Source: CAYXTW01 sp964452645
Lineage (GTDB): Bacteria > Zixibacteria > MSB-5A5 > GN15 > PGXB01
Direction of reading: 5' to 3'
DNA length: 64,000 nucleotides
Assembly: GCA_964452645.1 (NCBI GenBank)
Contig: CAYVMO010000013.1
Coordinates: forward strand, 24,988-88,987
In this document: positions 23,901 through 33,294 of the stretch, piece after piece
Numbering within the stretch: the stretch's first letter is position 1
Layout of the letters: each line of letters begins with the position of its first letter
The notes under the pieces: model-generated
What the model was told of the DNA's origin: nothing
Databases searched by the model: none
The model's input: only the letters and a program-made list of their open reading frames with translations
Made by a program: the position numbers and the translations under genes

Positions 23901-26900
23901 TACCGGAAGCGGTCTGACCGATACTTCAGGCACCGTTACGGTGACTCCCGGAATCTTACACCGGATCGTTATCTCACCGGACACCGCCGTCATAAGCGTC
24001 GATGATTCTATCCAGTTTACTGCCGACGGCTATGACGTCAAATCCAATCCGGCGGATGTCGGGCATCTGAGCTGGCTGGTCCTGGGTCAGGCCGGGAATA
24101 TCGATTCCTCCGGATTGTTTATTGCGAATCACCCCGGTATCTGCAATGTTATGGTCTTTAGCAATATAAACGGTGTCAGCGACATAAGCGGCGCTGTCAA
24201 CGTCAAAGCGCTTTTCGTTTCGAATATTCCCCTGGGCCATAATACCGGGTATCCGGGACAGGGGATGATTCCGGTTCTGGCTTTTCGGATAGATAATTTC
24301 TATGATACTATCAAAACGATAAGCAGTATTACCATCCGAGACACATCTTCGGGAGAGGGGGATTTGACGGAACTCCTGACTAATCTCGATTCGGTAAGCC
24401 TTTACTATGACATTGAAAACGATTCAGCGTTGACGTTATCGGATAGTTTCATAACAAATACCGGCGAAATTTCCGGTGTCATGACTTTATCTTTTGCGCC
24501 CATTGATATTCAGCCCGACTCCGTCCGAACCTTTATAGTCTGTTCCAAAATAAGCCAATATCCCCATGACGGTGATTCCCTCGATTTATATTTTCTCCCC
24601 TCGATTGATATCATTGCCGGCGACGGCACGACGATAAAAGGCCCGGGGATTTTAAATTCACTCGGATGTATTATTATCGACGGTATGACATCCGGACAAA
24701 TTACGCAAATACCGACAGGTGTGACGGAAATCAGCCCCGCCGATTCGTTATATAATGTGTTTACCGTCGACATTCCAAGGAACGGCTACCGCAACGACAC
24801 ATTGGATATTTTCAGCATATATAATTATGGTACAGCGTCGGATTCCGATATCGACTCACTTATTTTATTTTTCGACGACGGTAACGGCTTCTGGGATGGT
24901 CGTGGCACGGAATCATGCCTTGGGACCCTGGTTTATACCGGCAATCGCTGGATGAGAAGCGGTTTGAATGCCCCGCTGACATGGCAAAACAACCGTTTCT
25001 ATGTCGGAGTCAGATTGTTCGATTATCCCGCGAATAATGCAACCCTGGCGCTGGCGATTCCTGAAAATGGATTGGAAATGACATCGCAGAACGACGGCCC
25101 TATCGATGCCGGCTGTATGCCTCTTGATACGATTATTATCCGAACGACGGAAGCCATAAAGATGACAGGATTTAATATTGCTTCGAGGGAGTTAACGCCC
25201 GGCTCCAATAGCGGACCGCTTCTGGCGATTGAAATAGTTAACAGTTACATATCTTCAATTAATCTCGACAGTGTACGTATTAATATTAATGCGGTCGACC
25301 CGGGGGGTGCTTCACAGACCCAACTCGATGGCCAGTTCGACAGCCTGCTTCTATATATCAACAGGGATGGCGATTTTGAAACGATGAGTGCCGCCGACTC
25401 TTTAATTGCCACTACCTTAATTCAGGATGGTACGGCGCTTTTCGGTACTTCCGGATTATCTATTGCCGGGGGTGGAGGTAAGTTGGAATTATTCGCAGCC
25501 GCGATGCTTGACGCTGACAATTGCAAGAACGGAAATCTTGTTAAACCGGAAGTTAACGACTCCACCGATTTTTATTTTACGCAGCCGATTTTCATCGAGG
25601 GAAGCTTTCCCCTGACAAATGAGAATTATTTTATAATCAATAATTTCCCGAGCGGAAATGTGATAATAAACAACGTAAATAACCACATCGTTTACGGCGG
25701 GCAGACCAATCAACCGGCGCTGGATTTTGTTCTGCCGCCCAACGGTTACGCTTCCGATAGTCTGGCCTCGCTGCGAATTATCGATAACGGCACGTTACTT
25801 GGATCGACCAAGTTACTGACATTAAAACTCCGGGCGGATAAAACCAATAACGGTTTTTCTGTCGATGACTCTTTATTGGGCCAATTTACCGCCTATGAGA
25901 ATTACTGGCAATTATCAAATTTGCATTTCCCGATCGGGTCGACGGGCAGCCGATTTATCGTTACAATGAATATCGGCAACGGTCAGTTTGAAGCGGCTAC
26001 GATTCAACTGGGTATCCCTATCGGTGGGGCGGTTTATCGCTCCGGAACCGACGGGCCGGATGATATCTCGGTCGCCAATCCGCAGGCGATTATGGTTTTT
26101 CCGTCGAACCGTATGACAGTTATTTCGATTCCGGCCGCCTCTTCGGTAATTCGGCCGAAGGAAACAAATTCAAATATCCTGACATTTGCACTATATAACG
26201 GATATTTGGGTCAGGAACAGGCGATAAACGGCATAACGCTGACAAATATCTCCCGCAGTCAATCGGATCAAGCCTACGCCGATTATGAGTTGGGACAGGT
26301 TTCACTGTATTTCGATGCCAATCGCGATCGGATCTTCGGGGAAAGTCAGGATTCCCTGATTGGCATCGGCAATTTCAATGAAAGCGAATTGCATTTCACC
26401 GGATTTGATGTCGCTTTGCCGCCCGAATCACTTTCGTATTTTTTTGCTTTGGCCGATTTCCCACAGGCGCTGATTGACTCCGACAGCCTGGCGGTATCGA
26501 TAGCCGGACCTTCCGATTTTTCTTTTTCGGGGACTGTGAATGTCAATGGTGATTTGCCGTTAATTACCGGCGGTTATCTTATTGTCGATGGTTCGATTGC
26601 AAGTCAGTACGAATTAGTTGAAACCATGCCGCGAACATTAAGTCCCGGGGATACGGCGGTCACGCTCTTTGCCTTTAAGCCGGCCTATAACGGAAATCTG
26701 GAAGATATATTAAATTCTTTGATTATTGTAAACGCCGGCAACGCCGATACCTCGGATATCAGTACGCTTGAACTCTGGTCTGATCTCAACGGCGATAATA
26801 TCCGGCAGTCAACCGATTCACTTATGGGGACATTGGACTACCGGAGTGACCGCTGGGAACTTGACTCGCTGATTCTGCCGATAGATGGTGCTCGACCGGC

Positions 26901-29697
26901 ATTATTCGTGCTGGGAGATGTCTCGATGACCGCCACACCGGATGTCACCTTTAAAGCGGAGATTCCGTTAAACGGGTGTTTATTCGGCTCGGGCAATGAC
27001 GGCCCGATTGATTCGGCCATTAATGCGCCCGCGTCTTTTACGATTTCGGCTTCCGGACTGCAGATAGCCAATCAAGCAAATCGTGAAACATATTCGGTCG
27101 GACAAACGATTGAGCTCGGCGTGACCGTCACTAACATCTTGGGCGGTGCCATCGATAGTGTCCGGGGTGCTATTGTCGAAATCAGTGACTCGAGTCTCGT
27201 CACATTTGACAGCAGCGATGCCGGTCCGGTTATTTTGGCAACCGGCGAATCGACCGATTTCACTTTTTATTATACGGCCGCGGCGGCCGGGGAAGTGTGC
27301 TGGCAGGTGCTTTCTTACTCGGAGAGCTCGGCTGATTCGTCGGCCATAATACAGTCGGCCAATATCAGAATTCAACAATCGCCGTCAGATGTGGTGGTGC
27401 AGATGTTGAATTCGGCACCGATTTCGGTCACGCGCGGCCAGGCGAACGTTTTCCCGCTAAGTATCGGCTTTGCTCATCCGGATAGTACGTTAGCGACAGC
27501 ATCTCTAAGATTGGATAGTATTATTCTTGGCGTCGAGAATAGTTCCGGGCAGAGTATTTATGCCGACGATGTTTTTTCGAGAATAAAGCTCGCCACGGAA
27601 TATTCGAATCTGGTCGTTCTGCAGAATATTTCGCATGTAACCGAAGTTGTTTTGAATTTCAATCAGCCGATTATCGTCGATCCCGGCCATGGACAATTCT
27701 TATCGCTTTTGGTCGATATCGACAGTTCCGCATCGGCCGATAATTTTATTCTCACCGTTAATGACGCCGATCACATACCTATAACCGATGAAAACACCGG
27801 TTTGACCGTATCGCTTGCCCCGGAAGTGATCTTTCCGTTCAAAACCGCCTCCTGCCGGATTGACGATGCTTCGGAGAGAATGGTCGTATCCTCGCGTACA
27901 TTACTGAACAGTTTTGTAAATTACGGTCAAAAAGACGTTGACGTTCTTCAATTGAAATTCCGGCATCCCGATTCAGCGGGCAGTTCTCAAATTCAGTTGA
28001 CCGACTTGTCTATAATGTTTGTCGATGATTTCAATGACACGCTGGTTCTCTCGGATTTGCTGGATCTGGTCAGAATCAAGCGTCAACAATCCATCGTAGC
28101 CGAGGTCGGAAATTTCGCGCCCGGGGCCAGACAACTTGATATACAATTAAACTCGCCTTTAACGCTTAATGGCGGCGTGGTCGATTCGCTCGTCGTTCAG
28201 GTCTGGATAAATGAAAATACGACAGCCGCCCGTTTTGGTCTGCTTATTCCCGATAGTACGTTTTTTGTCGTTCGTGACGGTAGTTCCGGTTCACCACTGG
28301 CGATGGCCACCGACACCGTTTATACCCTGGCTTCCGGATCCGAATTTCCGATTACATCATCTCTGGCGACTCTTGAATCACCCGCCATTAGTCCCGAGTT
28401 GTGTATTGAATCGTTACTGCCGACCTCCGTAGCCGGTGGCGTTGATTCGCTGGATTTGTTGGCGATATCGCTGGATTATCCGGCCGGAATCGGTTATGCG
28501 CCGATCAGACTGGATAATATATTTATAACCGTCTTTGACAGCATCGGCACGCCCCTGGATCCCGATCGCCTGTTCGATCGTATCGGCTATCATCTGTCCG
28601 GCAGTCCCGTCGATTATCAAGCATACATTGAACTCCTGGGCGGACGCATTATTTTTAATATAGACAGTAACGGATATGTATTTAATACGGGGGACAGCCA
28701 GATTGTTTATCTAACGGCCGATATCGAAACCGATGTTCCTTATGAAAATTTTGTTCTGGAAATTTCGACCGAAAGCGAAATTAAGATTTCTGACTATAAT
28801 GATACAACGCATATCCCGGGTTTTATATTGGAAGAAGGGTGTACGACGGAGTTTCCTTTCATCACCGGACAAACGAATGTATTTCTGCCAGCCGGGCGAC
28901 CTTTATTGACCATACGATCGCTTCCGGTACAGCTGGCCTATCGGGGTCAGCAGGGTGCCGTATTTTCGTACAGTACACTTGATTATAGTACCAAAGACCT
29001 GCAGGGTGATCTTGTTCTTGGCGGCATAACCGGTCAGGTATTGAATCATACGACGGATGGCATGTTTCCGGTGACGGGAAATACTGTTTTCAGCGCCATT
29101 TACTTGCTGGCCGATGATGAGATTGTGGCCATTGATTCCGTTTTGGATGACGATACTTTGCGCCTGATTCCACCGAATCCTTTCAGTATAGCAAACGGAA
29201 GTACCATTGAAATGTCGCTCACATGTGATTTGCGAAATGATGCCCCCCGGGGAAATTATTTAGTTGGTTTTCAGGATTCTACGTTTACGGATTTGACCGA
29301 TTTGAATCTCTCATCGGTTGTTTATCCGATTTTGACCGGCGCCGGTTTCCCGCTAAAGACGGCCGAAATTTCCGTTGTCACGGCCGGTCTGGAGAACTCT
29401 TATACCAATTATCCGAATCCTTTTAACCCGGCCCGCGGGGTCGTCACGACTATCGGTTACGCTCTTCCCGAAGACGCTTATGTCGATATTGATATTTATA
29501 CCGTTACCGGCGAACTGGTCAAAAAGGTCGTTTCAAATGAATTCAAGGCGGTCGGTTCACATCAGGAAGATAGCTGGTCGGGTGACAATGATGCCGGGCG
29601 GGGAATAATCCCGGGGACCTATTTTTGCCGGATAACGGCCCGGTACACATCCGGTAAAACAGAAAGTTTCAGAAGAAAAATTGCGGTGGTCCGATGA
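20908..29697 (+). CDS. Giant exported beta-helix/Ig-like repeat protein with type IX-like C-terminal tail
   Basis: 2929 residues. The signal peptide is MRRILASLILVIFVNIPLNA. There are two tandem beta-helix modules, each opening with the same cassette (YFVSPDGNDNNDGLNSTTAW near 24 and YYVSPSGDDSNSGLTLGTAW near 300) and ending in PFNG.APEIGAFE-like or SGDAPDIGAYE-like signatures. Six bacterial Ig-like (Big) domains follow at about 570-1110, each with DSxxQFxaxxxDxxGN and GIIDSNGLFTP-like cores. About 1600 residues of repeated beta-sandwich units follow, with Asp-rich calcium-type motifs (LYFDANRDRIFGESQDSLIG, LWSDLNGDNIRQSTDSLMG). The C-terminal FlgD-like tail begins at NYPNPFNPARG and ends RRKIAVVR. 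It is presumably carried to the cell surface. Its TGA overlaps the ATG of the PorV-like gene. No ribosome-binding site stronger than GGGATAA is seen. Confidence 0.88.
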   Translation: MRRILASLILVIFVNIPLNAKNYFVSPDGNDNNDGLNSTTAWATIDNGDQKGLLSPGDTLNILPGTYLISNTIHLQTHGTVPLPIVYHKYGKGDVLIDADNKSNIILLMEGDNVEVSGLDLTKTNDNAIHIKSNSCKIANCFIFNTGKIGIRVEGNDNLFLKNVISNTADDAVRNEGAGHNNLYYGNTIYSGNHDGIELNETTARVFNNIIVKNDKGIKGAAGNVCGFNNVWGNAGGDYNEGVFDSAGGMSVAPQFVDTAAGRFDLKHTDNEINAGLYLGYPFNGSAPEIGAFEKYNVYYVSPSGDDSNSGLTLGTAWATIDNGDSLLFPGDTIYVLKGTYTDSVVITDSGLADDKITYKGVRDSTFIDGGGLTTAVTIDASGIVWSGISVFDAEATNMLITGSNNLIEYSRFRNAGDRGIHLKDGIGNSFNALVIDSSLVYGLFIAASCKSSAVSNCTFYGNYSAAIFDQSGKTIILNSILACNIGIGLRASASKAGYSIFYNNGTDVVGGATIDSTCIFEDPLLIEPETGNFRLNSLSPAIDAGIDVGLPYSGDAPDIGAYETSPLVALTVSPSFDSLFADSTYQFYIAAIDSSGYPANPGEITWSHTFATGIIDSNGLFTPQLIDTGSVVATSSINGIADTTENMLVVPGTLDSLYIIPHCDTVSADSTLQFTVNGFDIHGNNVSEFGTLDWSVDGSIGVIDINGLFSAIRAGYGFISVESDIGPVAMTDFILVIPGEIAYVNVIPALNSVDVDSSFQYSAKGYDSDSNFVYNITDSVVWSTTDPAGFITDSGLYTAGENPSPPDYFVKAVYEGTLSDSGAVTVVGIGALNYIVIELEDGTPFDDSTLTTDNDSTVLYCRGYDSGNNLIGNISVTWSLVDGDSIGSIAPGPDASTVLTITDPGTGKAVATHVSGLSDTTGIITVETGLPAYLSISPDTITVSADSSVQFTAQVFDADSNECSLSLADWSVLGGIGTTDDDGLFTPSTTGFGNVVVTGSGLTDTSGTVTVTPGILHRIVISPDTAVISVDDSIQFTADGYDVKSNPADVGHLSWLVLGQAGNIDSSGLFIANHPGICNVMVFSNINGVSDISGAVNVKALFVSNIPLGHNTGYPGQGMIPVLAFRIDNFYDTIKTISSITIRDTSSGEGDLTELLTNLDSVSLYYDIENDSALTLSDSFITNTGEISGVMTLSFAPIDIQPDSVRTFIVCSKISQYPHDGDSLDLYFLPSIDIIAGDGTTIKGPGILNSLGCIIIDGMTSGQITQIPTGVTEISPADSLYNVFTVDIPRNGYRNDTLDIFSIYNYGTASDSDIDSLILFFDDGNGFWDGRGTESCLGTLVYTGNRWMRSGLNAPLTWQNNRFYVGVRLFDYPANNATLALAIPENGLEMTSQNDGPIDAGCMPLDTIIIRTTEAIKMTGFNIASRELTPGSNSGPLLAIEIVNSYISSINLDSVRININAVDPGGASQTQLDGQFDSLLLYINRDGDFETMSAADSLIATTLIQDGTALFGTSGLSIAGGGGKLELFAAAMLDADNCKNGNLVKPEVNDSTDFYFTQPIFIEGSFPLTNENYFIINNFPSGNVIINNVNNHIVYGGQTNQPALDFVLPPNGYASDSLASLRIIDNGTLLGSTKLLTLKLRADKTNNGFSVDDSLLGQFTAYENYWQLSNLHFPIGSTGSRFIVTMNIGNGQFEAATIQLGIPIGGAVYRSGTDGPDDISVANPQAIMVFPSNRMTVISIPAASSVIRPKETNSNILTFALYNGYLGQEQAINGITLTNISRSQSDQAYADYELGQVSLYFDANRDRIFGESQDSLIGIGNFNESELHFTGFDVALPPESLSYFFALADFPQALIDSDSLAVSIAGPSDFSFSGTVNVNGDLPLITGGYLIVDGSIASQYELVETMPRTLSPGDTAVTLFAFKPAYNGNLEDILNSLIIVNAGNADTSDISTLELWSDLNGDNIRQSTDSLMGTLDYRSDRWELDSLILPIDGARPALFVLGDVSMTATPDVTFKAEIPLNGCLFGSGNDGPIDSAINAPASFTISASGLQIANQANRETYSVGQTIELGVTVTNILGGAIDSVRGAIVEISDSSLVTFDSSDAGPVILATGESTDFTFYYTAAAAGEVCWQVLSYSESSADSSAIIQSANIRIQQSPSDVVVQMLNSAPISVTRGQANVFPLSIGFAHPDSTLATASLRLDSIILGVENSSGQSIYADDVFSRIKLATEYSNLVVLQNISHVTEVVLNFNQPIIVDPGHGQFLSLLVDIDSSASADNFILTVNDADHIPITDENTGLTVSLAPEVIFPFKTASCRIDDASERMVVSSRTLLNSFVNYGQKDVDVLQLKFRHPDSAGSSQIQLTDLSIMFVDDFNDTLVLSDLLDLVRIKRQQSIVAEVGNFAPGARQLDIQLNSPLTLNGGVVDSLVVQVWINENTTAARFGLLIPDSTFFVVRDGSSGSPLAMATDTVYTLASGSEFPITSSLATLESPAISPELCIESLLPTSVAGGVDSLDLLAISLDYPAGIGYAPIRLDNIFITVFDSIGTPLDPDRLFDRIGYHLSGSPVDYQAYIELLGGRIIFNIDSNGYVFNTGDSQIVYLTADIETDVPYENFVLEISTESEIKISDYNDTTHIPGFILEEGCTTEFPFITGQTNVFLPAGRPLLTIRSLPVQLAYRGQQGAVFSYSTLDYSTKDLQGDLVLGGITGQVLNHTTDGMFPVTGNTVFSAIYLLADDEIVAIDSVLDDDTLRLIPPNPFSIANGSTIEMSLTCDLRNDAPRGNYLVGFQDSTFTDLTDLNLSSVVYPILTGAGFPLKTAEISVVTAGLENSYTNYPNPFNPARGVVTTIGYALPEDAYVDIDIYTVTGELVKKVVSNEFKAVGSHQEDSWSGDNDAGRGIIPGTYFCRITARYTSGKTESFRRKIAVVR

Positions 29698-31709
29698 GGC
29701 GAATCTTGCTGTATTTAATCGGTCTGATGATTTCCGGGGGAATCGTGTTCGCCGGTGACGCCGGTCTGAACTCGCCCTTCAGTCTCGGTACCGGAGCCTA
29801 CGAATTATCGCTGGGCGGCTCTAATCTGGCATACTGTCACTCGGTAACCGCCCCTTATTGGAATCCGTCCAATCTCGCCCGGGCGGAGCAAATATCCGCC
29901 TCGGCCTTTCACTGTCGTCTGTTCGATGCCGATGTGGCCTATCAGTACTTCGGATTAGCTCTGCCGTCGATGGATTGGGGATGTTTCGGTCTGGGCGTTT
30001 TCCGTCTCGGTATCAGCGGCATTGAAGTGCGCGATGAGAATAATATCCTGCTCGACGAAACGCATGATAATCGTCTGGCCCTTTATCTGGCTTATGGAAA
30101 GACCGTTTCGCAATATAATCTCGGAATATCGCTTTCATTTGAACGCCACGAGCTGGAAAGTTACCGGGCAACATCTTCGCCGGCGGTGAGCCTGTCGATT
30201 GGCCGTGATTTCGGATTGGGATTAAGCCGCTTTAGAGATTTATCAATTGCCCTTAATCTTCGCAATGTTATTAATCCGGGGATAAGACTGGTCGATGAAA
30301 CCATCAATTATCCGTTCACTTTCGATCTGGGGGTGTCGTTCAGGATGCAGCCGTTTGCAGGCTGGGATCATGATTTAATATTTTCCTCGGCTCTGGGCCG
30401 GAAGGCGGATAAAAACGGCGAGTTATCATTCGGCGCCGAATACGATTTCGGAAATCTATTGTCTTTACGCGCCGGCGCCCGGGACGGTCAGCCGACTTTT
30501 GGATGCGGCATAAATTACAGTATTCTAAGCTTCGATTACGCCATGATCGAACGTGATCTCGGCAGCCTGCACATGTTCAGCTTGACGACTTCGATCGGGC
30601 AGCCGCTTAGCGAAAAAAGGAAAATCCGCGCGCAAAAGCGCGAAGAAGAATTTAGGAATTTGATGAATTCACAATTGGCTTCGCGTAATCAAAATGCGAT
30701 AAGCGAATTGGTACATAAAGGCAAACTTCTGTTGGAGAGCGGTGAAACGGAAGAGGCCTGTAATTATCTGGATCGGGCCATGTTCCTGGCTCGGAGCAGC
30801 GGGACCGATACGACAGAAATATATCAGTTATTTCAAAAGGCCAGTGAAAGGCTTGAAGATACTCTAAATAAAAAGAATTTCGCTCTTTATATGGATTCAG
30901 CCCAGGTGAAATTCGATCTTAAGGATTATCTGGGCGCGAAGTATTTCGCCGGGTTGGCATTGGCGATAAATGTAAATAATGACGAAGCTCAGCGGCTAAT
31001 CGATCGTACCGAATCAGCCATTGAGCAGGCTGCCTCGCAGGAAGAAATGGTCAATAAATCGCTTATGGCTGTCGACTCGCTATTAAACTATGGTCATGTC
31101 GAGCAGGCTCTGGTGGTTGCCAAAAGCCTGACTCAATATAACTCAAACGATGAAAGAATTATCCTGGCATTGAAACGAACTCGATTCGAAAAGTGGCGAA
31201 TCGTGGCCTCCGATGCTTACGCCGGCAAAGAGCTGGAGGCGTGTATTGCCGCTCTTGATTCGGCTTTGAACATTTTCCCGGAACATAAACAGTGTCTCGA
31301 GTTAAGGAGCCGCGCCGATAAGGAACTCAATAAAGCACAGGCGGTGATTCCCACCACGCCGGAAATTACTACTCCGGCTCCGATCAGTCCGGAACTCCGA
31401 AAGGAGATAGAAGAAACATATAACACGGCCCGCGAGCATTTCGAAAAAGGCGATCTGTCGCTGGCTGTAACGTACTGGGAGAGAGTTGAGCGAATGGCTC
31501 CCGATTACATGTCGGTTCGGGAGTATCTGGTCCGAGCATACAAATTCATCGGCGTGGAGCTGTATGGGAAAAATCAGTTGAAAGATGCCATCGCCGTCTG
31601 GGAAAAAGCCTCAAAGATAGATCCGACCAACCAGGAGATAAAAGACTATATCAAACGAACAAACAATGAAATGAAAAAACTGGAAGAGTTATCGTATGAG
31701 CACGAATGA
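29694..31709 (+). CDS. PorV/PorQ-like outer-membrane protein fused to TPR domain
   Basis: 671 residues. A signal peptide (RRILLYLIGLMISGGIVFA) is followed by a beta-barrel domain of the PorV/PorQ (UPF0164-type) family at about 22-305: SPFSLGTGAYELSLGGSNLA, the conserved PYWNPSNLA, and repeated amphipathic strands ending SIGQPLSEKR. Residues 310-671 are helical TPR-like repeats (ETEEACNYLDRAMFLARS, GDLSLAVTYWERVERMAPDY, NQLKDAIAVWEKASKIDPTN) with a charged C-terminus. PorV proteins shuttle or attach type IX secretion substrates, and this one overlaps the gene for a protein with a type IX-like tail by 4 nt. Coupling to that substrate is inferred from the genomic overlap. Confidence 0.82.
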   Translation: MRRILLYLIGLMISGGIVFAGDAGLNSPFSLGTGAYELSLGGSNLAYCHSVTAPYWNPSNLARAEQISASAFHCRLFDADVAYQYFGLALPSMDWGCFGLGVFRLGISGIEVRDENNILLDETHDNRLALYLAYGKTVSQYNLGISLSFERHELESYRATSSPAVSLSIGRDFGLGLSRFRDLSIALNLRNVINPGIRLVDETINYPFTFDLGVSFRMQPFAGWDHDLIFSSALGRKADKNGELSFGAEYDFGNLLSLRAGARDGQPTFGCGINYSILSFDYAMIERDLGSLHMFSLTTSIGQPLSEKRKIRAQKREEEFRNLMNSQLASRNQNAISELVHKGKLLLESGETEEACNYLDRAMFLARSSGTDTTEIYQLFQKASERLEDTLNKKNFALYMDSAQVKFDLKDYLGAKYFAGLALAINVNNDEAQRLIDRTESAIEQAASQEEMVNKSLMAVDSLLNYGHVEQALVVAKSLTQYNSNDERIILALKRTRFEKWRIVASDAYAGKELEACIAALDSALNIFPEHKQCLELRSRADKELNKAQAVIPTTPEITTPAPISPELRKEIEETYNTAREHFEKGDLSLAVTYWERVERMAPDYMSVREYLVRAYKFIGVELYGKNQLKDAIAVWEKASKIDPTNQEIKDYIKRTNNEMKKLEELSYEHE

Positions 31710-33294
31710 TTCCAACATGTCAATTAGTGACTGGCCCCAGGCCAAACAATTTAGAAAGTCCATCCGGCTGGAATTTTCACTTTATGTTTCAATCGTCATT
31801 CTGCTTCTTATGCTGACCACCGGGTATGTCATCACGAATAAATATGTCAATACGGTCACGCAAAATGTGGTTGAGAAATTACTGATTCAGGCTCGTGCCT
31901 ATTCCGGTTCAGCCGGCAAATTGATTATCTCGGCAAACGGTCCCGATGAGCTCCTTTTAAATAATATCTGCAAAAAGCTGGCGACGGATAACAATGATAT
32001 TTTTTGGGCCGGCATTACCAATAAGGAAAACGCCTTTATTGCGCACACTGATATCAGGCAGGTCATAGCCGGAGCCAAAATGGATTTTTCTGCAGGCGAA
32101 CACAGTTATTATTTTTTTCGGGAAAACGAGACTTTTGAACTCAACAAAGCCACGATTAAAATAACTGTACCGGTAACCGAAAGCGGGATTATAGTCGGTC
32201 GGCTCGGCCTGGCATCTTCGACTCGACAAATCATCGAGGCGAGAAATAGTTCCATATTTGCGGTGGCATCAATAACCGTGCTCATGCTCGTTCTCGGTAT
32301 TCCGCTGACGACATTAATTCTTAATCGCAAGTTGCTTCCTATAAAACAAATTACGAATGCTCTGAAAGATATCTCGTACGAAGACATTAAACTCGAGTTT
32401 CCTTTTGTCAGTAAAAACGAATTCGGTTATCTGGCGGAAACATTAAAAGCTATGGGCAAAAAGTTGAATGCCGCGCAAAAAGCGCTCATTGAAAAAGAAC
32501 GTCTGTCCCGTGAACTTGAAATCGCCCATGAAATTCAGGCCAATATTCTGCCCCGCCGATTCCCCCGGACCGACGCCTATGAATTCGCCGGATTTTACGG
32601 CAGCGCCAGGGAAGTCGGCGGCGACTATTATGACTTCATCGATCTTGGAAATGACTATTTGGCCTTTCTGGTCGCCGACGTCTCCGGTAAGTCGCTGCCC
32701 GGAATGCTGGTGATGCTTCTGACACGCGATATCGTCAAGCAGCTAAGCCAATTTATTCATGATCCGGGCCGGCTTCTGTCAAAAGTCAACAGCAAACTGT
32801 CGACCGGAATTAAAAAAGGCATGTTTGTGACAATGTTCTACGGCCTGCTTGAAAAAAGAACCGGCCGGTTTACTTTCGCTTCGGCCGGTCATAATCCTTT
32901 AATCAAGGTAGTCAGTCAAACCGGGAAATGCGAATTGATAAAAACGCACGGTTATCCGCTGGGGTTGATGTCTCAGGAGAAATTCGATCAGAGAATTGAA
33001 ACCGGTGAGATGCTTCTTTCGAACGATGATTGGCTGATTCAATATACCGATGGAATAAATGAGGCACGGAATGCAAACGGCGTAGAATTCGGCATGAATC
33101 GCTTTACGAAAATTCTGGAAAATAATTTCAAGTCGAATCCCCCGGAGATGGTAAGCAATGCCATAAAACAGCACAAGGAATTCGTGGGTGAAACCCCTCA
33201 ATTCGATGATATTACTCTTCTGGTCTTAAGATGGAGAGGTCATGATACCTTTATAAGACAGGCGATAAAAGAAGAGGCTGTCAATGGGATTTAA
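31696..33294 (+). CDS. RsbU/SpoIIE-type PP2C phosphatase with membrane sensor and HAMP
   Basis: 532 residues. Helix 1 (about 30-48), an extracytoplasmic sensor (50-185), helix 2 (about 187-208), a HAMP domain (208-262) and a coiled linker lead to the PP2C domain (about 285-520). The metal-binding residues are in GGDYYDFI, VADVSGKSLPGML, ASAGHNP, YTDGINEA and DDITLLVLRW. RsbU-type enzymes dephosphorylate STAS anti-anti-sigma proteins, and two STAS-containing genes follow directly. The start overlaps the PorV-like gene by 14 nt. A role as membrane sensor of the partner-switching module is well supported by context. Confidence 0.92.
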   Translation: MSTNDSNMSISDWPQAKQFRKSIRLEFSLYVSIVILLLMLTTGYVITNKYVNTVTQNVVEKLLIQARAYSGSAGKLIISANGPDELLLNNICKKLATDNNDIFWAGITNKENAFIAHTDIRQVIAGAKMDFSAGEHSYYFFRENETFELNKATIKITVPVTESGIIVGRLGLASSTRQIIEARNSSIFAVASITVLMLVLGIPLTTLILNRKLLPIKQITNALKDISYEDIKLEFPFVSKNEFGYLAETLKAMGKKLNAAQKALIEKERLSRELEIAHEIQANILPRRFPRTDAYEFAGFYGSAREVGGDYYDFIDLGNDYLAFLVADVSGKSLPGMLVMLLTRDIVKQLSQFIHDPGRLLSKVNSKLSTGIKKGMFVTMFYGLLEKRTGRFTFASAGHNPLIKVVSQTGKCELIKTHGYPLGLMSQEKFDQRIETGEMLLSNDDWLIQYTDGINEARNANGVEFGMNRFTKILENNFKSNPPEMVSNAIKQHKEFVGETPQFDDITLLVLRWRGHDTFIRQAIKEEAVNGI

